Notes: generated by a model from the letters alone, not told the origin. A DNA stretch of 64,000 nucleotides from Nocardioides agariphilus (GCF_015352445.1 NZ_JADKPO010000025.1:1-64000), one strand, 5' to 3'. Positions 25,816 to 34,683 are shown, numbered from the stretch's first letter. Translations and numbers: made by a program.

Positions 25816-26664
25816 GTGTCGATGCACGATCTGGCGGAGCTGTGGGCCGAGGGCTTGCTCCGCTCGCCGGTCGTCGACGTGAGACCGTTGAGCGGCGGCA
25901 TCACCTCGACGATGCTGGCGCTGACCACGGCGGCCGGCGATCAAGCCGTCCTGCGGCTGATGACCAACGAGCCGTGGCGCACGCACGGCGCTGAGCTGAC
26001 CTCCCGGGAGCACGAGACGCAGCTGATGCTGGCGGCGACGGCCATCCCCGCGCCGAGGTCGATCGCGCTCGACGCCGACGGCCGTCACGCTGGCGAGGCG
26101 GCGCACCTGATGACCCTGCTGCCTGGTGTGGTCGACGCCGGGCGCACCTCGGACGAGGACCTCACCACCGTGGCCCACTTACTGGCCGCGATCCACGACC
26201 TCGATCCGGACCCGCGACCGCGGACCTACCAGTCCTGGGCGTACCCGTCGAAGTACGTCGTGCCTGCCTGGGCCAGGGAGCCGGAGGCTTGGGAGCGGGC
26301 GTTCGCGATCCTCGGTCAGGACCCCCCGGCGTACGACGGAGTGTTCTTGCACCGCGACTTCGCGCCCCGCAACCTGTTGTGGAGCGGGCGCGCGATCAGC
26401 GGGATCGTCGACTGGGTCGAGACGTCGTGGGGGCCGGCGTGGCTCGACGTCGCCCACTTTCGCACCATGCTGGCGGTCGGCCACGGCACCGAGGTCGCCG
26501 ACCGGTTCGCCGCAACGTACGTGCGGCTGACCGGGCGGGAGCCGCAGCCGTACTTCGACGTGATGGACGTCGTGGGCCTGTTGCCGGCGCCGGGCCGCAC
26601 GCCGTTCCTGACCGAGCCCGGCGAGCTGGTCCGGCTGGAGTCACACCTGCTCAGCTTGTTGTGA
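25816..26664 (+). CDS. APH-family phosphotransferase (aminoglycoside phosphotransferase fold)
   Basis: 282 aa from GTG 25816. The kinase-like motifs are FLHRDFAPRNLLW (catalytic Asp and Asn) and ISGIVDWVETSWGPAWLDVAH (metal-binding Asp), with a glycine-rich N-lobe start LSGGITSTM. Members phosphorylate small molecules such as antibiotics, choline or homoserine, or serve other roles. The substrate is not predictable. It overlaps the convergent gene downstream by 14 bp. Confidence 0.85.
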   Translation: MSMHDLAELWAEGLLRSPVVDVRPLSGGITSTMLALTTAAGDQAVLRLMTNEPWRTHGAELTSREHETQLMLAATAIPAPRSIALDADGRHAGEAAHLMTLLPGVVDAGRTSDEDLTTVAHLLAAIHDLDPDPRPRTYQSWAYPSKYVVPAWAREPEAWERAFAILGQDPPAYDGVFLHRDFAPRNLLWSGRAISGIVDWVETSWGPAWLDVAHFRTMLAVGHGTEVADRFAATYVRLTGREPQPYFDVMDVVGLLPAPGRTPFLTEPGELVRLESHLLSLL

Positions 26665-27226
26665 GGGCCGGCCACGAGGGCTCGAGATCCACGCAGGCGT
26701 ACGCCGTGTCGGCAGGCCGGATCCCCAACGCGGCCCAGAGTCCGAGGTATCCGTTGCGCTCGCGGCCCGGGTGGTCGCGACGGTCCGGGGTCGCCTGGCA
26801 GAAGTGCCGCCGGACCGAGCACGCGTCGACGCCGACGACCCGGGCGACCAGCTCGTAGTCACCGGACCACTCCTGCGCGAGGGTGGCCGGGTCCTCGTCG
26901 TCCCACACGAGGGCGGCCGGGTAGGAGTGCAGCCTGTCGAGCTCGGTGCCGCACGCGAACAGCGTGTGCGACCACCCCTCGTCGTCGGTCGTGGTGATCG
27001 CACTGACGACGGTGTGCAGCTCGCGCGAGAGCCGCTGGCACACGGTGAGGTCGCGGGGTGCGAAGTACGCCGGCCAGGTCAGCGTCGTCCAGCCGTCGCG
27101 CTCCCCGGCGACGACCAATTGCGCGCGACCGGGTGCCGAGCCGTCGAAGTACGTCTCGACGGCCTCCACCACCTGGTGCGGCGCGACCCCCCGGATGGCC
27201 GACCGTGAGGTCAGCTCCACGCGCAC
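26651..27226 (-). CDS. Hypothetical protein of 191 aa
   Basis: From GTG 27226 to the stop at 26651. The product is soluble. It has Trp-rich segments (GWTTLTWPAYFAPRDLTVCQRL), a stretch VVSAITTTDDEGWSHTLFACG, and a conserved-looking C-terminal block with HFCQATPDRRDHPGRERN. No known domain is recognised. It is divergent from the FAD oxidoreductase with 54 bp between starts and overlaps the APH gene at the 3' end by 14 bp. Confidence 0.65.
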   Translation of the reverse strand: MRVELTSRSAIRGVAPHQVVEAVETYFDGSAPGRAQLVVAGERDGWTTLTWPAYFAPRDLTVCQRLSRELHTVVSAITTTDDEGWSHTLFACGTELDRLHSYPAALVWDDEDPATLAQEWSGDYELVARVVGVDACSVRRHFCQATPDRRDHPGRERNGYLGLWAALGIRPADTAYACVDLEPSWPALTTS

Positions 27227-27280
27227 ACCGTAGGCCGCATCACCCTCGCCACACAGCCATTTGCGCCGGACAATCGAGGA

Positions 27281-28582
27281 ATGCGGGTCGGGGTGATCGG
27301 TGCGGGGCCCACCGGGCTCGTCCTCGGCATCGCACTGGCCCGTCGCGGGCACGAGGTGACGCTGGTCGACCGAGACCCCGGGCCGGAGCCTGACGGTGCC
27401 TGGCGGCGCAAGGGCGTCATGCAGTTCCACCACGCCCACGTGATGCGCACCCACGCGGTGCACGTCGTGCGAGCCGAAGTGCCGGAGGCCTACGACGAGT
27501 GGCTGGAGCTGGGTGCCGAGCCTGCGCTTGCCGGTGACCAGATGGTGGCCATCAAGGCCCAGCGCGAGACCTACGAGCGTGGGCTGCGGACGGTGGCCAT
27601 GCGCGAGCGCGGCGTCACGATCCGCCGCGGTCACGTCGACGGCGTGCTGGTCTCGGACGGACGTGCGGCAGGGTTGCTGGTCGACGGGAGGCCGCTCAAC
27701 GGCGATCTCGTGGTCGAGGCTGCTGGCCGGTCGAGCCGCGCCACCGATGCGTTGGGCGCGCGGGAGAGCATCGGCGGATCGTGCGGGATCGCCTACGTGG
27801 ACAGGGTGTATCGGCTGCATGCGGGTGCCGAGCCCGGGCCGATGACGACGCCGTTCACGTTCGCCGCGGCCTACGACGGCTACTTGGCGATCCTGGCGCC
27901 GCACGAGCACGGCATCTTCTCGCTGATCGTGGTCCGCCGAACCGACGACAAGGAGCTGGCGCGGCTGCGTCACGACGAGCTGTGGGACCGAGCCTGCGCG
28001 GCGATCCCCGGCATCTCCGATTGGACCGACCCCGAGCGGTCACAGCCGGTCACCAGCGCCCTCGCGGGTGGCAACCTCCTCAACGTCTACCGGTCGCAGC
28101 GGGCTCCTGACGGCCGGCTGCTCCTGCCGGGGCTGGTGTCGGTCGGTGACGCCGTGTGCACGACCACGCCCATCTACGCGCGGGGAGTGGCACTGGCGAT
28201 GTTGCAGGTCTCGCGGCTGCTCCAGCTCCTCGACGCCCACGGAGTCGACGCCGACACCGCGGTCGAGGAGTTCGCGGACTGGTGCGCGGCCGCGATGCGG
28301 CCATGGGTCATCGAGCACATGGCGATCGACACCGGGCTCGCCCGTCGGTGGGCCGGTGAGGACGTCTTCGCCGACCACCATCTGCCCGGGGACCTCGTCC
28401 TCGCCGCGGGCGCGCAGAATCCAGCCATTGGTGACATCGCCGGCCCGTGGGTCAGCATGGACGGCGGCCCCGAGAGTCTCGAGCCGGCTCGGGCGCTGGC
28501 CCGCGAGGTGTACGCCACCGGCTGGCGTCCGCCGTACGCCGATGGCCCCACGCGTGACGAGCTGGTGGCGCTGCTGGGCTAG
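27281..28582 (+). CDS. FAD-dependent oxidoreductase (geranylgeranyl reductase/halogenase-like)
   Basis: 433 aa. The N-terminal FAD dinucleotide fold is VGVIGAGPTGLVLGIALARRGHEVTLVDRD. A second FAD motif lies at LVSVGDAVCTTTPIYARGVALAM (GD...P). The middle region fits class A flavin oxidoreductases. Substrate and reaction (monooxygenase, reductase or halogenase) are undetermined; no clear halogenase motif (WxWxIP) is present. It overlaps the end of the convergent small membrane gene by 4 bp. Confidence 0.8.
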   Translation: MRVGVIGAGPTGLVLGIALARRGHEVTLVDRDPGPEPDGAWRRKGVMQFHHAHVMRTHAVHVVRAEVPEAYDEWLELGAEPALAGDQMVAIKAQRETYERGLRTVAMRERGVTIRRGHVDGVLVSDGRAAGLLVDGRPLNGDLVVEAAGRSSRATDALGARESIGGSCGIAYVDRVYRLHAGAEPGPMTTPFTFAAAYDGYLAILAPHEHGIFSLIVVRRTDDKELARLRHDELWDRACAAIPGISDWTDPERSQPVTSALAGGNLLNVYRSQRAPDGRLLLPGLVSVGDAVCTTTPIYARGVALAMLQVSRLLQLLDAHGVDADTAVEEFADWCAAAMRPWVIEHMAIDTGLARRWAGEDVFADHHLPGDLVLAAGAQNPAIGDIAGPWVSMDGGPESLEPARALAREVYATGWRPPYADGPTRDELVALLG

Positions 28583-28869
28583 TGGCCGGCGGGCCCGCCC
28601 TCCTCGCCGCCGGCCTCGAAGTCGTCGGGCACGACGACCGGCCGCAGCTTGGCCCAGGCGAGGAACGCGATGCCGACGACCAGGAGTGCCAGGCCGGACC
28701 AGAGGTTGGCGTTGACGCCTCCGGTCTTGTCCTCCTCGGTGTCCCCGAACAGGCCCATCAAGAAGATGATCAGGCCGTCGACGGTCAGCAGTGCGCCGAT
28801 GATGTTGCGGATGTCGAACAGCCCGGCGCGATGACCGCGCCCGCGGTGGGACTGGGTGGTGGTGCTCAT
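28579..28869 (-). CDS. Small membrane protein upstream of SSS transporter partner
   Basis: 96 aa with two predicted membrane helices (IIGALLTVDGLIIFLMGLF and SGLALLVVGIAFLAWAKL). It starts with a Ser/Thr/Arg-rich cytoplasmic part and ends with a Gly/Glu-rich tail. It lies 11 bp after the stop of the sodium-solute symporter gene on the same strand, in the same operon. This resembles small accessory proteins that accompany SSS transporters in actinobacteria. Role unknown. Confidence 0.75.
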   Translation of the reverse strand: MSTTTQSHRGRGHRAGLFDIRNIIGALLTVDGLIIFLMGLFGDTEEDKTGGVNANLWSGLALLVVGIAFLAWAKLRPVVVPDDFEAGGEEGGPAGH

Positions 28870-28880
28870 CGCAAGGCCTC

Positions 28881-30617
28881 CTAGAAGATCACGTTGAGGA
28901 CGATGACCATGGCCAAGGCGACGCTGGCGAGCGGGACCGTACGCCGGTACCAGGGGTAGCTCGCCTCGTCGGGGTCGGTGCGCTCCTCCTTGGGTGTCTC
29001 GGAGTACACGAGGCCGCGCAGCTCCTCGTCAGGCTTGGGTTCGGTGACCAGCGACACCACCACGCTCAGCACGATGTCCACCACGAAGGCGACCGAGGCC
29101 GCCAAGAAGGCCGCGCCCTGGCCGCCCAGTGGGATGACGCCGGTGCTCAGCGACCCGAAGGCGTCCTCGGAGAGGAAGGCGACCGCGACCGCCGACAGCG
29201 TGCCGCTGACCAGGCCCACCCAGCCGGCGGTGGCGGTCATCCGCTTCCAGAACATCCCGAGGATGAACGTCGCGAACAGCGGTGCGTTGAAGAAGCCGAA
29301 CAGCACCTGCAGGTAGTCCATGACGTTGGAGAAGTTGGCGGCGAGCGACGCGGTGAAGATGGCGATCGCGGTTGCCGCCACCGTGGCGATCCGCCCGATC
29401 CGCAGGTAGTAGTCGTCGTCGCGGTCCTTGACGACGTAGTCGCCCCACAGGTCGTAGGAGAACACGGTGTTGAAGGCGGAGATGTTGGCCGCCATGCCGG
29501 CCATGAACGCAGCCAGGAGACCGGTGATCGCCAGCCCCAGCAGGCCGTTGGGCAACAGGTCGCGCATCAAGTAGAGCAGCGCGTCGTTGTAGGCGACGCC
29601 CTGTCCCGACGCACCCCCCGGCGGCGAGCCACCGGCCTTCAGGTCGACGATCTCCTTGACCAGCACCGCGGCGATCATGCCGGGCACGATCGTGATGAAG
29701 GGGACGAACATCTTGGGGAACGCGCCGATGATCGGGGTCTTGCGCGCCGAGGAGATCGAGTCCGAGGCCATCGCCCGCTGCACCTCGACGAAGTTGGTGG
29801 TCCAGTAGCCGAAGGACAGCACGAACCCCAGTCCGAACACGATGCCGACCACCGACCAGAACGACGAGTCGAGGCCGGAGAGCGCCTGACCGGGCCAGGA
29901 GTTGAGCTGCTGCTCGGCGGGTGCGGCGTTGCCGTTCTCGGCGGCCGCCGTGATCTTCTCGGTCAGCCCGTTCCATCCACCGACCTTGTGCAGGCCGATC
30001 AGGGTCAGCGGTGCGAGTGAGGCGACGATGACGAAGAACTGGAGCACCTCGTTGTAGATCGCGGCCGAGAGCCCACCCAGGGTGATGTAGGACAGCACCA
30101 CGAGCGCGGCCACCACGAGTGCGACAGGCAGCGGCCAGCCGAGCAGCGCGTGCACGACGCTGCCCAGCAGGTAGAGGTTGATCCCCGCGATCAGCAGCTG
30201 GGCGACGGCGAAGGAGATGGCGTTGACCAGGTGGGCGCCCGTGCCGAAGCGCCGGAGCATGAACTCCGGCACCGAGCGGACCTTCGAGCCGTAGTAGAAC
30301 GGCATCATCACCACGCCGAGGAACAGCATCGCCGGAATGGCGCCGACCCAGAAGTAGTGCACGGTCGGGATGCCGAAGTCCGCGCCGTTGGCCGACATGC
30401 CCATGATCTCGACCGCGCCCAGGTTGGCCGAGATGAAGGCCAGTCCCGTCACCCATGCGGGCAGCGACCGTCCGGAGAGGAAGAAGTCGATCGACTCCGA
30501 GACCTGGCTCTTGGCCAGGAAGCCGATGCCCAGCACGAACGCGAAGTAGATGACCAGGATCAGGTAGTCGACGAAGCTCGCGTCGATGATGGTGGCCATC
30601 GGGAGTACTGCGGACAC
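28881..30617 (-). CDS. Sodium:solute symporter (SSS family)
   Basis: 578 aa, 14 or so membrane segments. GTG 30617 has a strong GGAGGAG site at 5 nt. The SSS signature regions are visible: DYLILVIYFAFVLGIGF, GLAFISANLGAVEIMG (conserved Na-site helix 1-2 region), YGSKVRSVPEFMLRRFG and YITLGGLSAAIYNEVLQFFVI. A solute such as sugar, carboxylate or amino acid is co-transported with sodium; it is most like the SGLT/galactose type. The small membrane protein follows directly. Confidence 0.9.
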   Translation of the reverse strand: MSAVLPMATIIDASFVDYLILVIYFAFVLGIGFLAKSQVSESIDFFLSGRSLPAWVTGLAFISANLGAVEIMGMSANGADFGIPTVHYFWVGAIPAMLFLGVVMMPFYYGSKVRSVPEFMLRRFGTGAHLVNAISFAVAQLLIAGINLYLLGSVVHALLGWPLPVALVVAALVVLSYITLGGLSAAIYNEVLQFFVIVASLAPLTLIGLHKVGGWNGLTEKITAAAENGNAAPAEQQLNSWPGQALSGLDSSFWSVVGIVFGLGFVLSFGYWTTNFVEVQRAMASDSISSARKTPIIGAFPKMFVPFITIVPGMIAAVLVKEIVDLKAGGSPPGGASGQGVAYNDALLYLMRDLLPNGLLGLAITGLLAAFMAGMAANISAFNTVFSYDLWGDYVVKDRDDDYYLRIGRIATVAATAIAIFTASLAANFSNVMDYLQVLFGFFNAPLFATFILGMFWKRMTATAGWVGLVSGTLSAVAVAFLSEDAFGSLSTGVIPLGGQGAAFLAASVAFVVDIVLSVVVSLVTEPKPDEELRGLVYSETPKEERTDPDEASYPWYRRTVPLASVALAMVIVLNVIF

Positions 30618-30703
30618 GGACTCTCCTCCCGAGCGGTGGGGTGTGCGTCTCGCAACCTAGACCCGGGCTGGTTCGCCCGTCCTCGCCCGTCGGGGTGGGC
30701 AGC

Positions 30704-31351
30704 TCATTCGGACGACGTCGTGCCCAGCCATGCGATGAGCGGGCGCAGCGAGGTCCAGTCGGCACGAACCCGGTCGAGGAGCTCGGGGGTGTGGATGACC
30801 TTCTCGAAGCCGTAGGACTTCCCGGCGTACAGAGACTTGTGGCGCAGCAGGTCGATCCGCTTGTGGTCGGCGTCGTAGCCACGAGGAGTGGTCTTGAGCG
30901 TCTCGCCGCCCAGCTCCCAGCCAGCCTTGGTGAGCTTGTTGGTGATGCGACCGAGCTGGGCGCCACGCCTGTCATCGACGACCGCGTCGCGGAAGACGGC
31001 GATCCGTTCGCTGGACATGTCGTAGCAGCCGCCGCCGACGCGTACGCCGCGCGCGGAGATCTCGACGTACCAACCGGTCGACGGCGCTACGTCGATGTAG
31101 GCGCCCTGGTTGGTCTTGTACGGCGTCTTGTCCTTGGCGAACCGCACGTCGCGGTAGGGCCGGAACACCTTGTAGGACTTGCCGTCGTGGGCGAAGTCCT
31201 TGGCCAGCGCCGCCACGAGCGCCGTGATCGGCGCCTTGACGTCGCTGTCGTAGGTCGCCTTGTGCTTCTCCCAGTAGGACTTGGTGTTGTCGACCTCGAG
31301 GTCGTCGTAGAAGTCCAGGGCCGCCACCGGGAAACCGGCGAAGTCACTCAC
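30704..31351 (-). CDS. DUF2461 family protein
   Basis: 215 aa. The DUF2461 (TIGR02453) pattern is present: AALDFYDDLEVDNTKSYWEKHK, FRPYRDVRFAKDKTPYKTNQGAY (the conserved core), and GYDADHKRIDLLRHKSLY. Function is unknown. GTG 31351 is the start. It is divergent from the tRNA gene and stands alone. Confidence 0.9.
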   Translation of the reverse strand: MSDFAGFPVAALDFYDDLEVDNTKSYWEKHKATYDSDVKAPITALVAALAKDFAHDGKSYKVFRPYRDVRFAKDKTPYKTNQGAYIDVAPSTGWYVEISARGVRVGGGCYDMSSERIAVFRDAVVDDRRGAQLGRITNKLTKAGWELGGETLKTTPRGYDADHKRIDLLRHKSLYAGKSYGFEKVIHTPELLDRVRADWTSLRPLIAWLGTTSSE

Positions 31352-31413
31352 CGGCTCAGGCTACTGGGGCATGCGCGAGTGCTGCCCCGCGGATCGTGGC
31401 CGATGCTGCGGGG

Positions 31414-31419
31414 TACTAT
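31414..31419 (+). promoter_or_regulatory. Candidate -10 box of the tRNA-Gly gene
   Basis: TACTAT lies 31 bp upstream of the mature tRNA. A small inverted repeat (CCCCGC 31385-31390, GCGGGG 31408-31413) precedes it. No good -35 hexamer is seen. Confidence 0.35.
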
Positions 31420-31444
31420 TCCTGCGCCCCGGTCAGCCGGGCAT

Positions 31445-31520
31445 GCGGATGTAGCTCAGTTGGTAGAGCGCGACCTTCCCAAGGTCGATGTCGCGAGTTC
31501 GAGTCTCGTCATCCGCTCCA
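31445..31520 (+). tRNA. tRNA-Gly, anticodon CCC
   Basis: The cloverleaf is complete: acceptor GCGGATG/CATCCGC, D arm GCTC/GAGC with AGTTGGTA, anticodon stem CGACC/GGTCG around TTCCCAA (anticodon CCC, decoding GGG), T arm GCGAG-TTCGAGT-CTCGT. The discriminator is T, followed by an encoded CCA. One G-T pair occurs in the T stem. Confidence 0.96.
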
Positions 31521-31522
31521 GG

Positions 31523-32284
31523 TCAGTCCCAGGGAGCCAGGCCGGGGCGCTTGGGTGCGACGGAGTCGCCGCTTGACCTACCGGTCAGTCGTCGCCGCAC
31601 CCAGGGCACGAAGTGGGCGCGGGTCCACTGGGCATGGGCGCGGTAGCGGCCGGTGCGGGTGAGCACCACCTCGGGTGGGAGCTCGGGTTCGTCGAGGCCG
31701 TGGGGTACGCCGAGGACGTCGAGGACGTGGAGCGCCATCCGGGCGTGACCGGCGGGGCCGAGGTGCATGCGGTCGTGGTCCCAGTAGCGCCAGTCGCGGA
31801 ACTCCCGCATCCGCCAGAAGTCGACGATGGTGGCGCCGTGGCGGTCGGCGGCTGCGCGGACCAGCTCGTTGTAGAGAGCAAACCGAGCACGGACCGGTCG
31901 GTAGATCGCGGAGCCGCCGGTGTCGAAGGCCGTGAACACCAGCAGCTCGGCGCCGGTCGCGGCGAGCTTGCCGAGGGCGGCGTCGTAGCGGTCGACGATC
32001 GCGTCGATGTCGACCCGCGGACGCATGATGTCGTTGGCGCCGGCGTAGATGGTGACGAGGTCGGGGTCGAGCGCGACGGCTGGCTCGAGCTGCTCGGCGA
32101 TGACCGCGTCGAGCTTGCGACCGCGGATCGCGAGGTTGGCGTAGCGGAAGTCCCTGCTCTGCGTGGCCAAGACCGCTGCGACTCGGTCGGCCCACCCACG
32201 CAGGCCGTTGGGCGAGGACTCGTCGGGGTCGCCGACGCCTTCGGCGAAGGAGTCGCCGAGCGCGACGTAGCGGTGGTACGGCAC
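31523..32284 (-). CDS. SGNH/GDSL hydrolase
   Basis: 253 aa. Block I GDSFAEG (nucleophile Ser), block III GANDI with the oxyanion Asn, and block V DRMHLGPAGH (Asp and His of the triad) are present. There is no signal peptide, so it is probably cytoplasmic. The family covers esterases, lipases and acyl-thioesterases. Start ATG 32284 is 35 bp from the divergent dcd start. The gene ends 2 bp after the tRNA. Confidence 0.9.
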   Translation of the reverse strand: MPYHRYVALGDSFAEGVGDPDESSPNGLRGWADRVAAVLATQSRDFRYANLAIRGRKLDAVIAEQLEPAVALDPDLVTIYAGANDIMRPRVDIDAIVDRYDAALGKLAATGAELLVFTAFDTGGSAIYRPVRARFALYNELVRAAADRHGATIVDFWRMREFRDWRYWDHDRMHLGPAGHARMALHVLDVLGVPHGLDEPELPPEVVLTRTGRYRAHAQWTRAHFVPWVRRRLTGRSSGDSVAPKRPGLAPWD

Positions 32285-32319
32285 GCAGAGAGCCTATGAG
32301 GTGCGGCTAAGGTGCCGTC

Positions 32320-32919
32320 GTGCTGCTCTCCGACCGCGACATCATGGCCGAGCTCGAGCTTGGCCGGATCACGATGGAGCCGTTCGATCCGGCGATGATG
32401 CAGCCGTCCTCGATCGACGTGCGGCTCGACCGCTACTTCCGGGTCTTCGAGAACCATCGCTACCCCCACATCGACCCGGCGGCCGACCAGTCCGACCTGA
32501 CGCGGATCGTTGAGCCTGAGGGCGACGAGCCGTTCATCCTGCACCCGGGGGAGTTCGTGCTCGGCTCGACCTACGAGGTCATCACGCTGCCCGACGACAT
32601 CGCCGCGAGAGTCGAGGGTAAGTCGTCGTTGGGACGTCTCGGCCTGCTCACCCACGCGACGGCCGGCTTCGTCGACCCCGGGTTCTCCGGCCACGTCACC
32701 TTGGAGCTGGCCAACGTCGCGACGTTGCCGATCAAGCTCTACCCGGGCATGAAGATCGGCCAGTTCTGCTTCTTCCGGCTCTCCTCGCCGTCGCAGCACC
32801 CCTACGGCTCGGCGAAGTACGGATCGCGCTACCAGGGCCAGCGTGGACCTACGCCGTCGCGGTCCTTCCAGAACTTCCACCGCACACCGATTCCCGGCAC
32901 AACGGAAAAACGCGACTGA
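32320..32919 (+). CDS. dcd: dCTP deaminase
   Basis: 199 aa, the usual length. It deaminates dCTP to dUTP for thymidylate synthesis; some actinobacterial forms also hydrolyse dUTP. The conserved beta-helix blocks are [35 protein letters not shown] and [15 protein letters not shown] with the catalytic Glu, then YGSRYQGQ at the end. GTG 32320 is the start. A perfect 10-bp hairpin follows directly. Confidence 0.95.
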   Translation: MLLSDRDIMAELELGRITMEPFDPAMMQPSSIDVRLDRYFRVFENHRYPHIDPAADQSDLTRIVEPEGDEPFILHPGEFVLGSTYEVITLPDDIAARVEGKSSLGRLGLLTHATAGFVDPGFSGHVTLELANVATLPIKLYPGMKIGQFCFFRLSSPSQHPYGSAKYGSRYQGQRGPTPSRSFQNFHRTPIPGTTEKRD

Positions 32920-32944
32920 CCCCGCCCGAAGGTGTCGGGCGGGG
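32920..32944. terminator. Hairpin terminator shared by dcd and the convergent small gene
   Basis: CCCCGCCCGA (32920-32929) and TCGGGCGGGG (32935-32944) form a perfect 10-bp stem with a 5-nt loop. It begins at the dcd stop and ends 23 bp before the stop of the convergent 50-aa gene. Confidence 0.85.
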
Positions 32945-32967
32945 CCAGGTCCTGTCACTGCTTCCTG

Positions 32968-33120
32968 TCACTTCTCGATGCGGTCCGCGATCCGGTGCAG
33001 GCGCTCGGCCAGCCGGTGACGGCGAGAGCCGGTGTGCAGGTGCGGCTCCGAGGCACGCGCCACGCGCTCGTGGATGAGGTGGTGGGTCAGCTGCTCGTTG
33101 AAGAAGGTCTGGTCGGTCAT
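32968..33120 (-). CDS. Small basic protein of 50 aa
   Basis: ATG 33120 has AGGAG 9 nt upstream. The product begins MTDQTFFNEQLTHHLI and ends RLHRIADRIEK; it is rich in His and Arg and predicted all helical. It reads like an amphipathic helical peptide. Codon use is GC-biased in third positions, as in neighbouring genes. The good ribosome site and the terminator facing it support a real gene. It is in line with the DUF4097 gene (33168), 47 bp away on the same strand, and may be its partner. No family known. Confidence 0.7.
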   Translation of the reverse strand: MTDQTFFNEQLTHHLIHERVARASEPHLHTGSRRHRLAERLHRIADRIEK

Positions 33121-33167
33121 GGTGGTACTCCTGGTCTCGTCGGGTGGTGGTGTGGTGGCGAGGTCGC

Positions 33168-33992
33168 TCAGACCTCGTGGAGCTCGATGTCGCCGCTGAC
33201 GGTCTTGGCCCGCAGCTCGACGTAGTCCTGGCCCGGCTCGGGCTGGCCGGCGCCTTGCAGGTCGGAGTGGATCGAACCGCTGACGGTGGTGATGTCGGTC
33301 CAGACGGGCACTCCGGCCGGGACGCCGATGAGTACGTCGCCCGAGGCCCCCTTGGCGCTGAACTTGCCGCGCTTGGCCTTGTCGATCTTCATGTCGCCAC
33401 TGCCGGTGCTCATCGAGACGCCGTCGCCGGCGGTGCCGATCTCGAGGTCGCCGGATCCGGTCTTGACCACGGCCTGGCCGTTGGTCTTGCCGATCTGGAC
33501 GTCGCCCGAGCCGGTCGACACCGCGACCGTGGCGCCCGTGTCGTTGACGTCGACGTCGCCCGAACCGCTCTTGATGCGCAGGTCGCCCTCGGCGTCGTCG
33601 ACGTAGATGTCGCCCGACCCCGTCTCGACGATCAGCGGGCCGGCGAACGTGTCGAGGCGGCAGTCGCCGGAGCCGCTGCGGATCTGGCCGGCCCCGTAGT
33701 CGCCGTCGAGGGAGATGTCAGCGCTGCCGGTCTTGGCCACCACGTTGGAGTGGCTCGGGAGGCTGACCGAGACGACGTAGGACGGCTCGCCACCGAACAG
33801 CCCACGGTTGCCCTTGGGGGCGATCACGCTGATCTGGCGGCCGTCTTGGCGCACCTGCACCTGCTCGGCCTCGCGTCCGACGACCTCGACGGTCGTTGCG
33901 GTGGTGTCGCTCGCGGTGACGCTCAGGGCGCCTTTGCCGAGCTCGACGTAGAGGTCGACCGGCTCGTGGGTCTCGAACTCGTAGCTGCTCAT
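33168..33992 (-). CDS. DUF4097 beta-strand-repeat protein
   Basis: 274 aa. The middle is a run of short beta-strand repeats with TGSGD or SGSGD about every 20 residues (six or seven copies), which form a right-handed beta-helix as in DUF4097/YvlB-type putative adhesin-like or envelope-stress proteins. There is no signal peptide. It follows the ribbon-helix-helix gene on the same strand after a 78-bp gap, so they may form one operon. Function unclear in the family. Confidence 0.88.
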   Translation of the reverse strand: MSSYEFETHEPVDLYVELGKGALSVTASDTTATTVEVVGREAEQVQVRQDGRQISVIAPKGNRGLFGGEPSYVVSVSLPSHSNVVAKTGSADISLDGDYGAGQIRSGSGDCRLDTFAGPLIVETGSGDIYVDDAEGDLRIKSGSGDVDVNDTGATVAVSTGSGDVQIGKTNGQAVVKTGSGDLEIGTAGDGVSMSTGSGDMKIDKAKRGKFSAKGASGDVLIGVPAGVPVWTDITTVSGSIHSDLQGAGQPEPGQDYVELRAKTVSGDIELHEV

Positions 33993-34070
33993 TGCTGTCT
34001 CCAGGGTGTGCTGATCCAGGGGACCGACCAGTGGTCGTCCCGCAGTGGGTGGTGGTGAGGGCGGTGTCGG

Positions 34071-34622
34071 CTAGACCCAGCCGGACATGCGACGGTTGCC
34101 GCGCTGCTTGCCGCCTCCGAACGGGTCGCCGCCGAAGAACGGGATGCTCGAGAGGTCGATGTCGACGTTGATGGCGCCATCGCGGGTCGCGGTGCGCACG
34201 ACGTTGACCAGCCAGGTGTTGAGCGACTGACCGGACTTGGCGGCGGCCTCCTCGGCCTTGGCCTTGACCGACTCCGGGATCCGGAGCGTGATCCGGGACA
34301 GGCCGCCCTCCTCGTCGTCGTCGCCGGGCATCGGGGGAGCCGGAGGCGCAGGTGGGGCGGGGATGTTGCTCGGTGCGTGGACCACGAAGTCGAGGTCGCG
34401 ACCGTCGAGCCGCACGTCGACGCCGCCGTTGGGCAGCTCGGCGGTGATCTCGGCCGCAGCCTGGGAGATCGCCTCCATCATGGCCAGCCGGGCGGCCGGG
34501 TCGATCGCATAGCTCAGGCGCTCGGCGACCTGGCGGGCCTCGTCACCGGCACCCTCGGCGGCGGCCAGCAGGTCCCGCTTGAGGGAGTCGACGTACGGGG
34601 TGATGTCCATGTGCACCAGCAT
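34071..34622 (-). CDS. Ribbon-helix-helix regulator (HicB/Arc-like)
   Basis: 183 aa by the first ATG; the ATG at 34610 (MDITPYV) is an alternative. The N-terminal ~90 residues (KRDLLAAAEGAGDEARQVAERL) are helical, a Pro/Ala/Asp linker follows, and the RHH core is RITLRIPESVKAKAEEAAA with SLNTWLVNVVR. The C-terminal end is Gly/Arg-rich. Such proteins act as dimeric repressors. The 34622-34683 operator array just upstream points to auto-regulation. No separate toxin gene is beside it, so a toxin-antitoxin role is not supported. Confidence 0.85.
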   Translation of the reverse strand: MLVHMDITPYVDSLKRDLLAAAEGAGDEARQVAERLSYAIDPAARLAMMEAISQAAAEITAELPNGGVDVRLDGRDLDFVVHAPSNIPAPPAPPAPPMPGDDDEEGGLSRITLRIPESVKAKAEEAAAKSGQSLNTWLVNVVRTATRDGAINVDIDLSSIPFFGGDPFGGGKQRGNRRMSGWV

Positions 34623-34683
34623 GACATCACCATGACGTCATGTCAAGCGAATGATGACATCACTTCGGCGTCACATGATGTCA
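34622..34683. promoter_or_regulatory. Helically phased operator array for the RHH regulator
   Basis: Three direct TGAC(A/G)TCA sites at 34622-34629, 34633-34640 and 34655-34662 and one inverted TGATGTCA at 34676-34683 have start spacings of 11, 22 and 21 bp, close to one and two DNA turns. TGACGTCA is a perfect palindrome. The array lies upstream of the RHH start, overlapping its first codon. Confidence 0.75.

Noticed and set aside
29029-30975. 648-aa minus-strand ORF overlapping the symporter
   Set aside because: It is a same-strand shifted frame of the SSS transporter and lacks membrane segments or motifs.
34071-34622. HicB antitoxin of a toxin-antitoxin pair
   Set aside because: No HicA-like or other toxin gene lies on either side; the RHH protein seems to be a stand-alone regulator.
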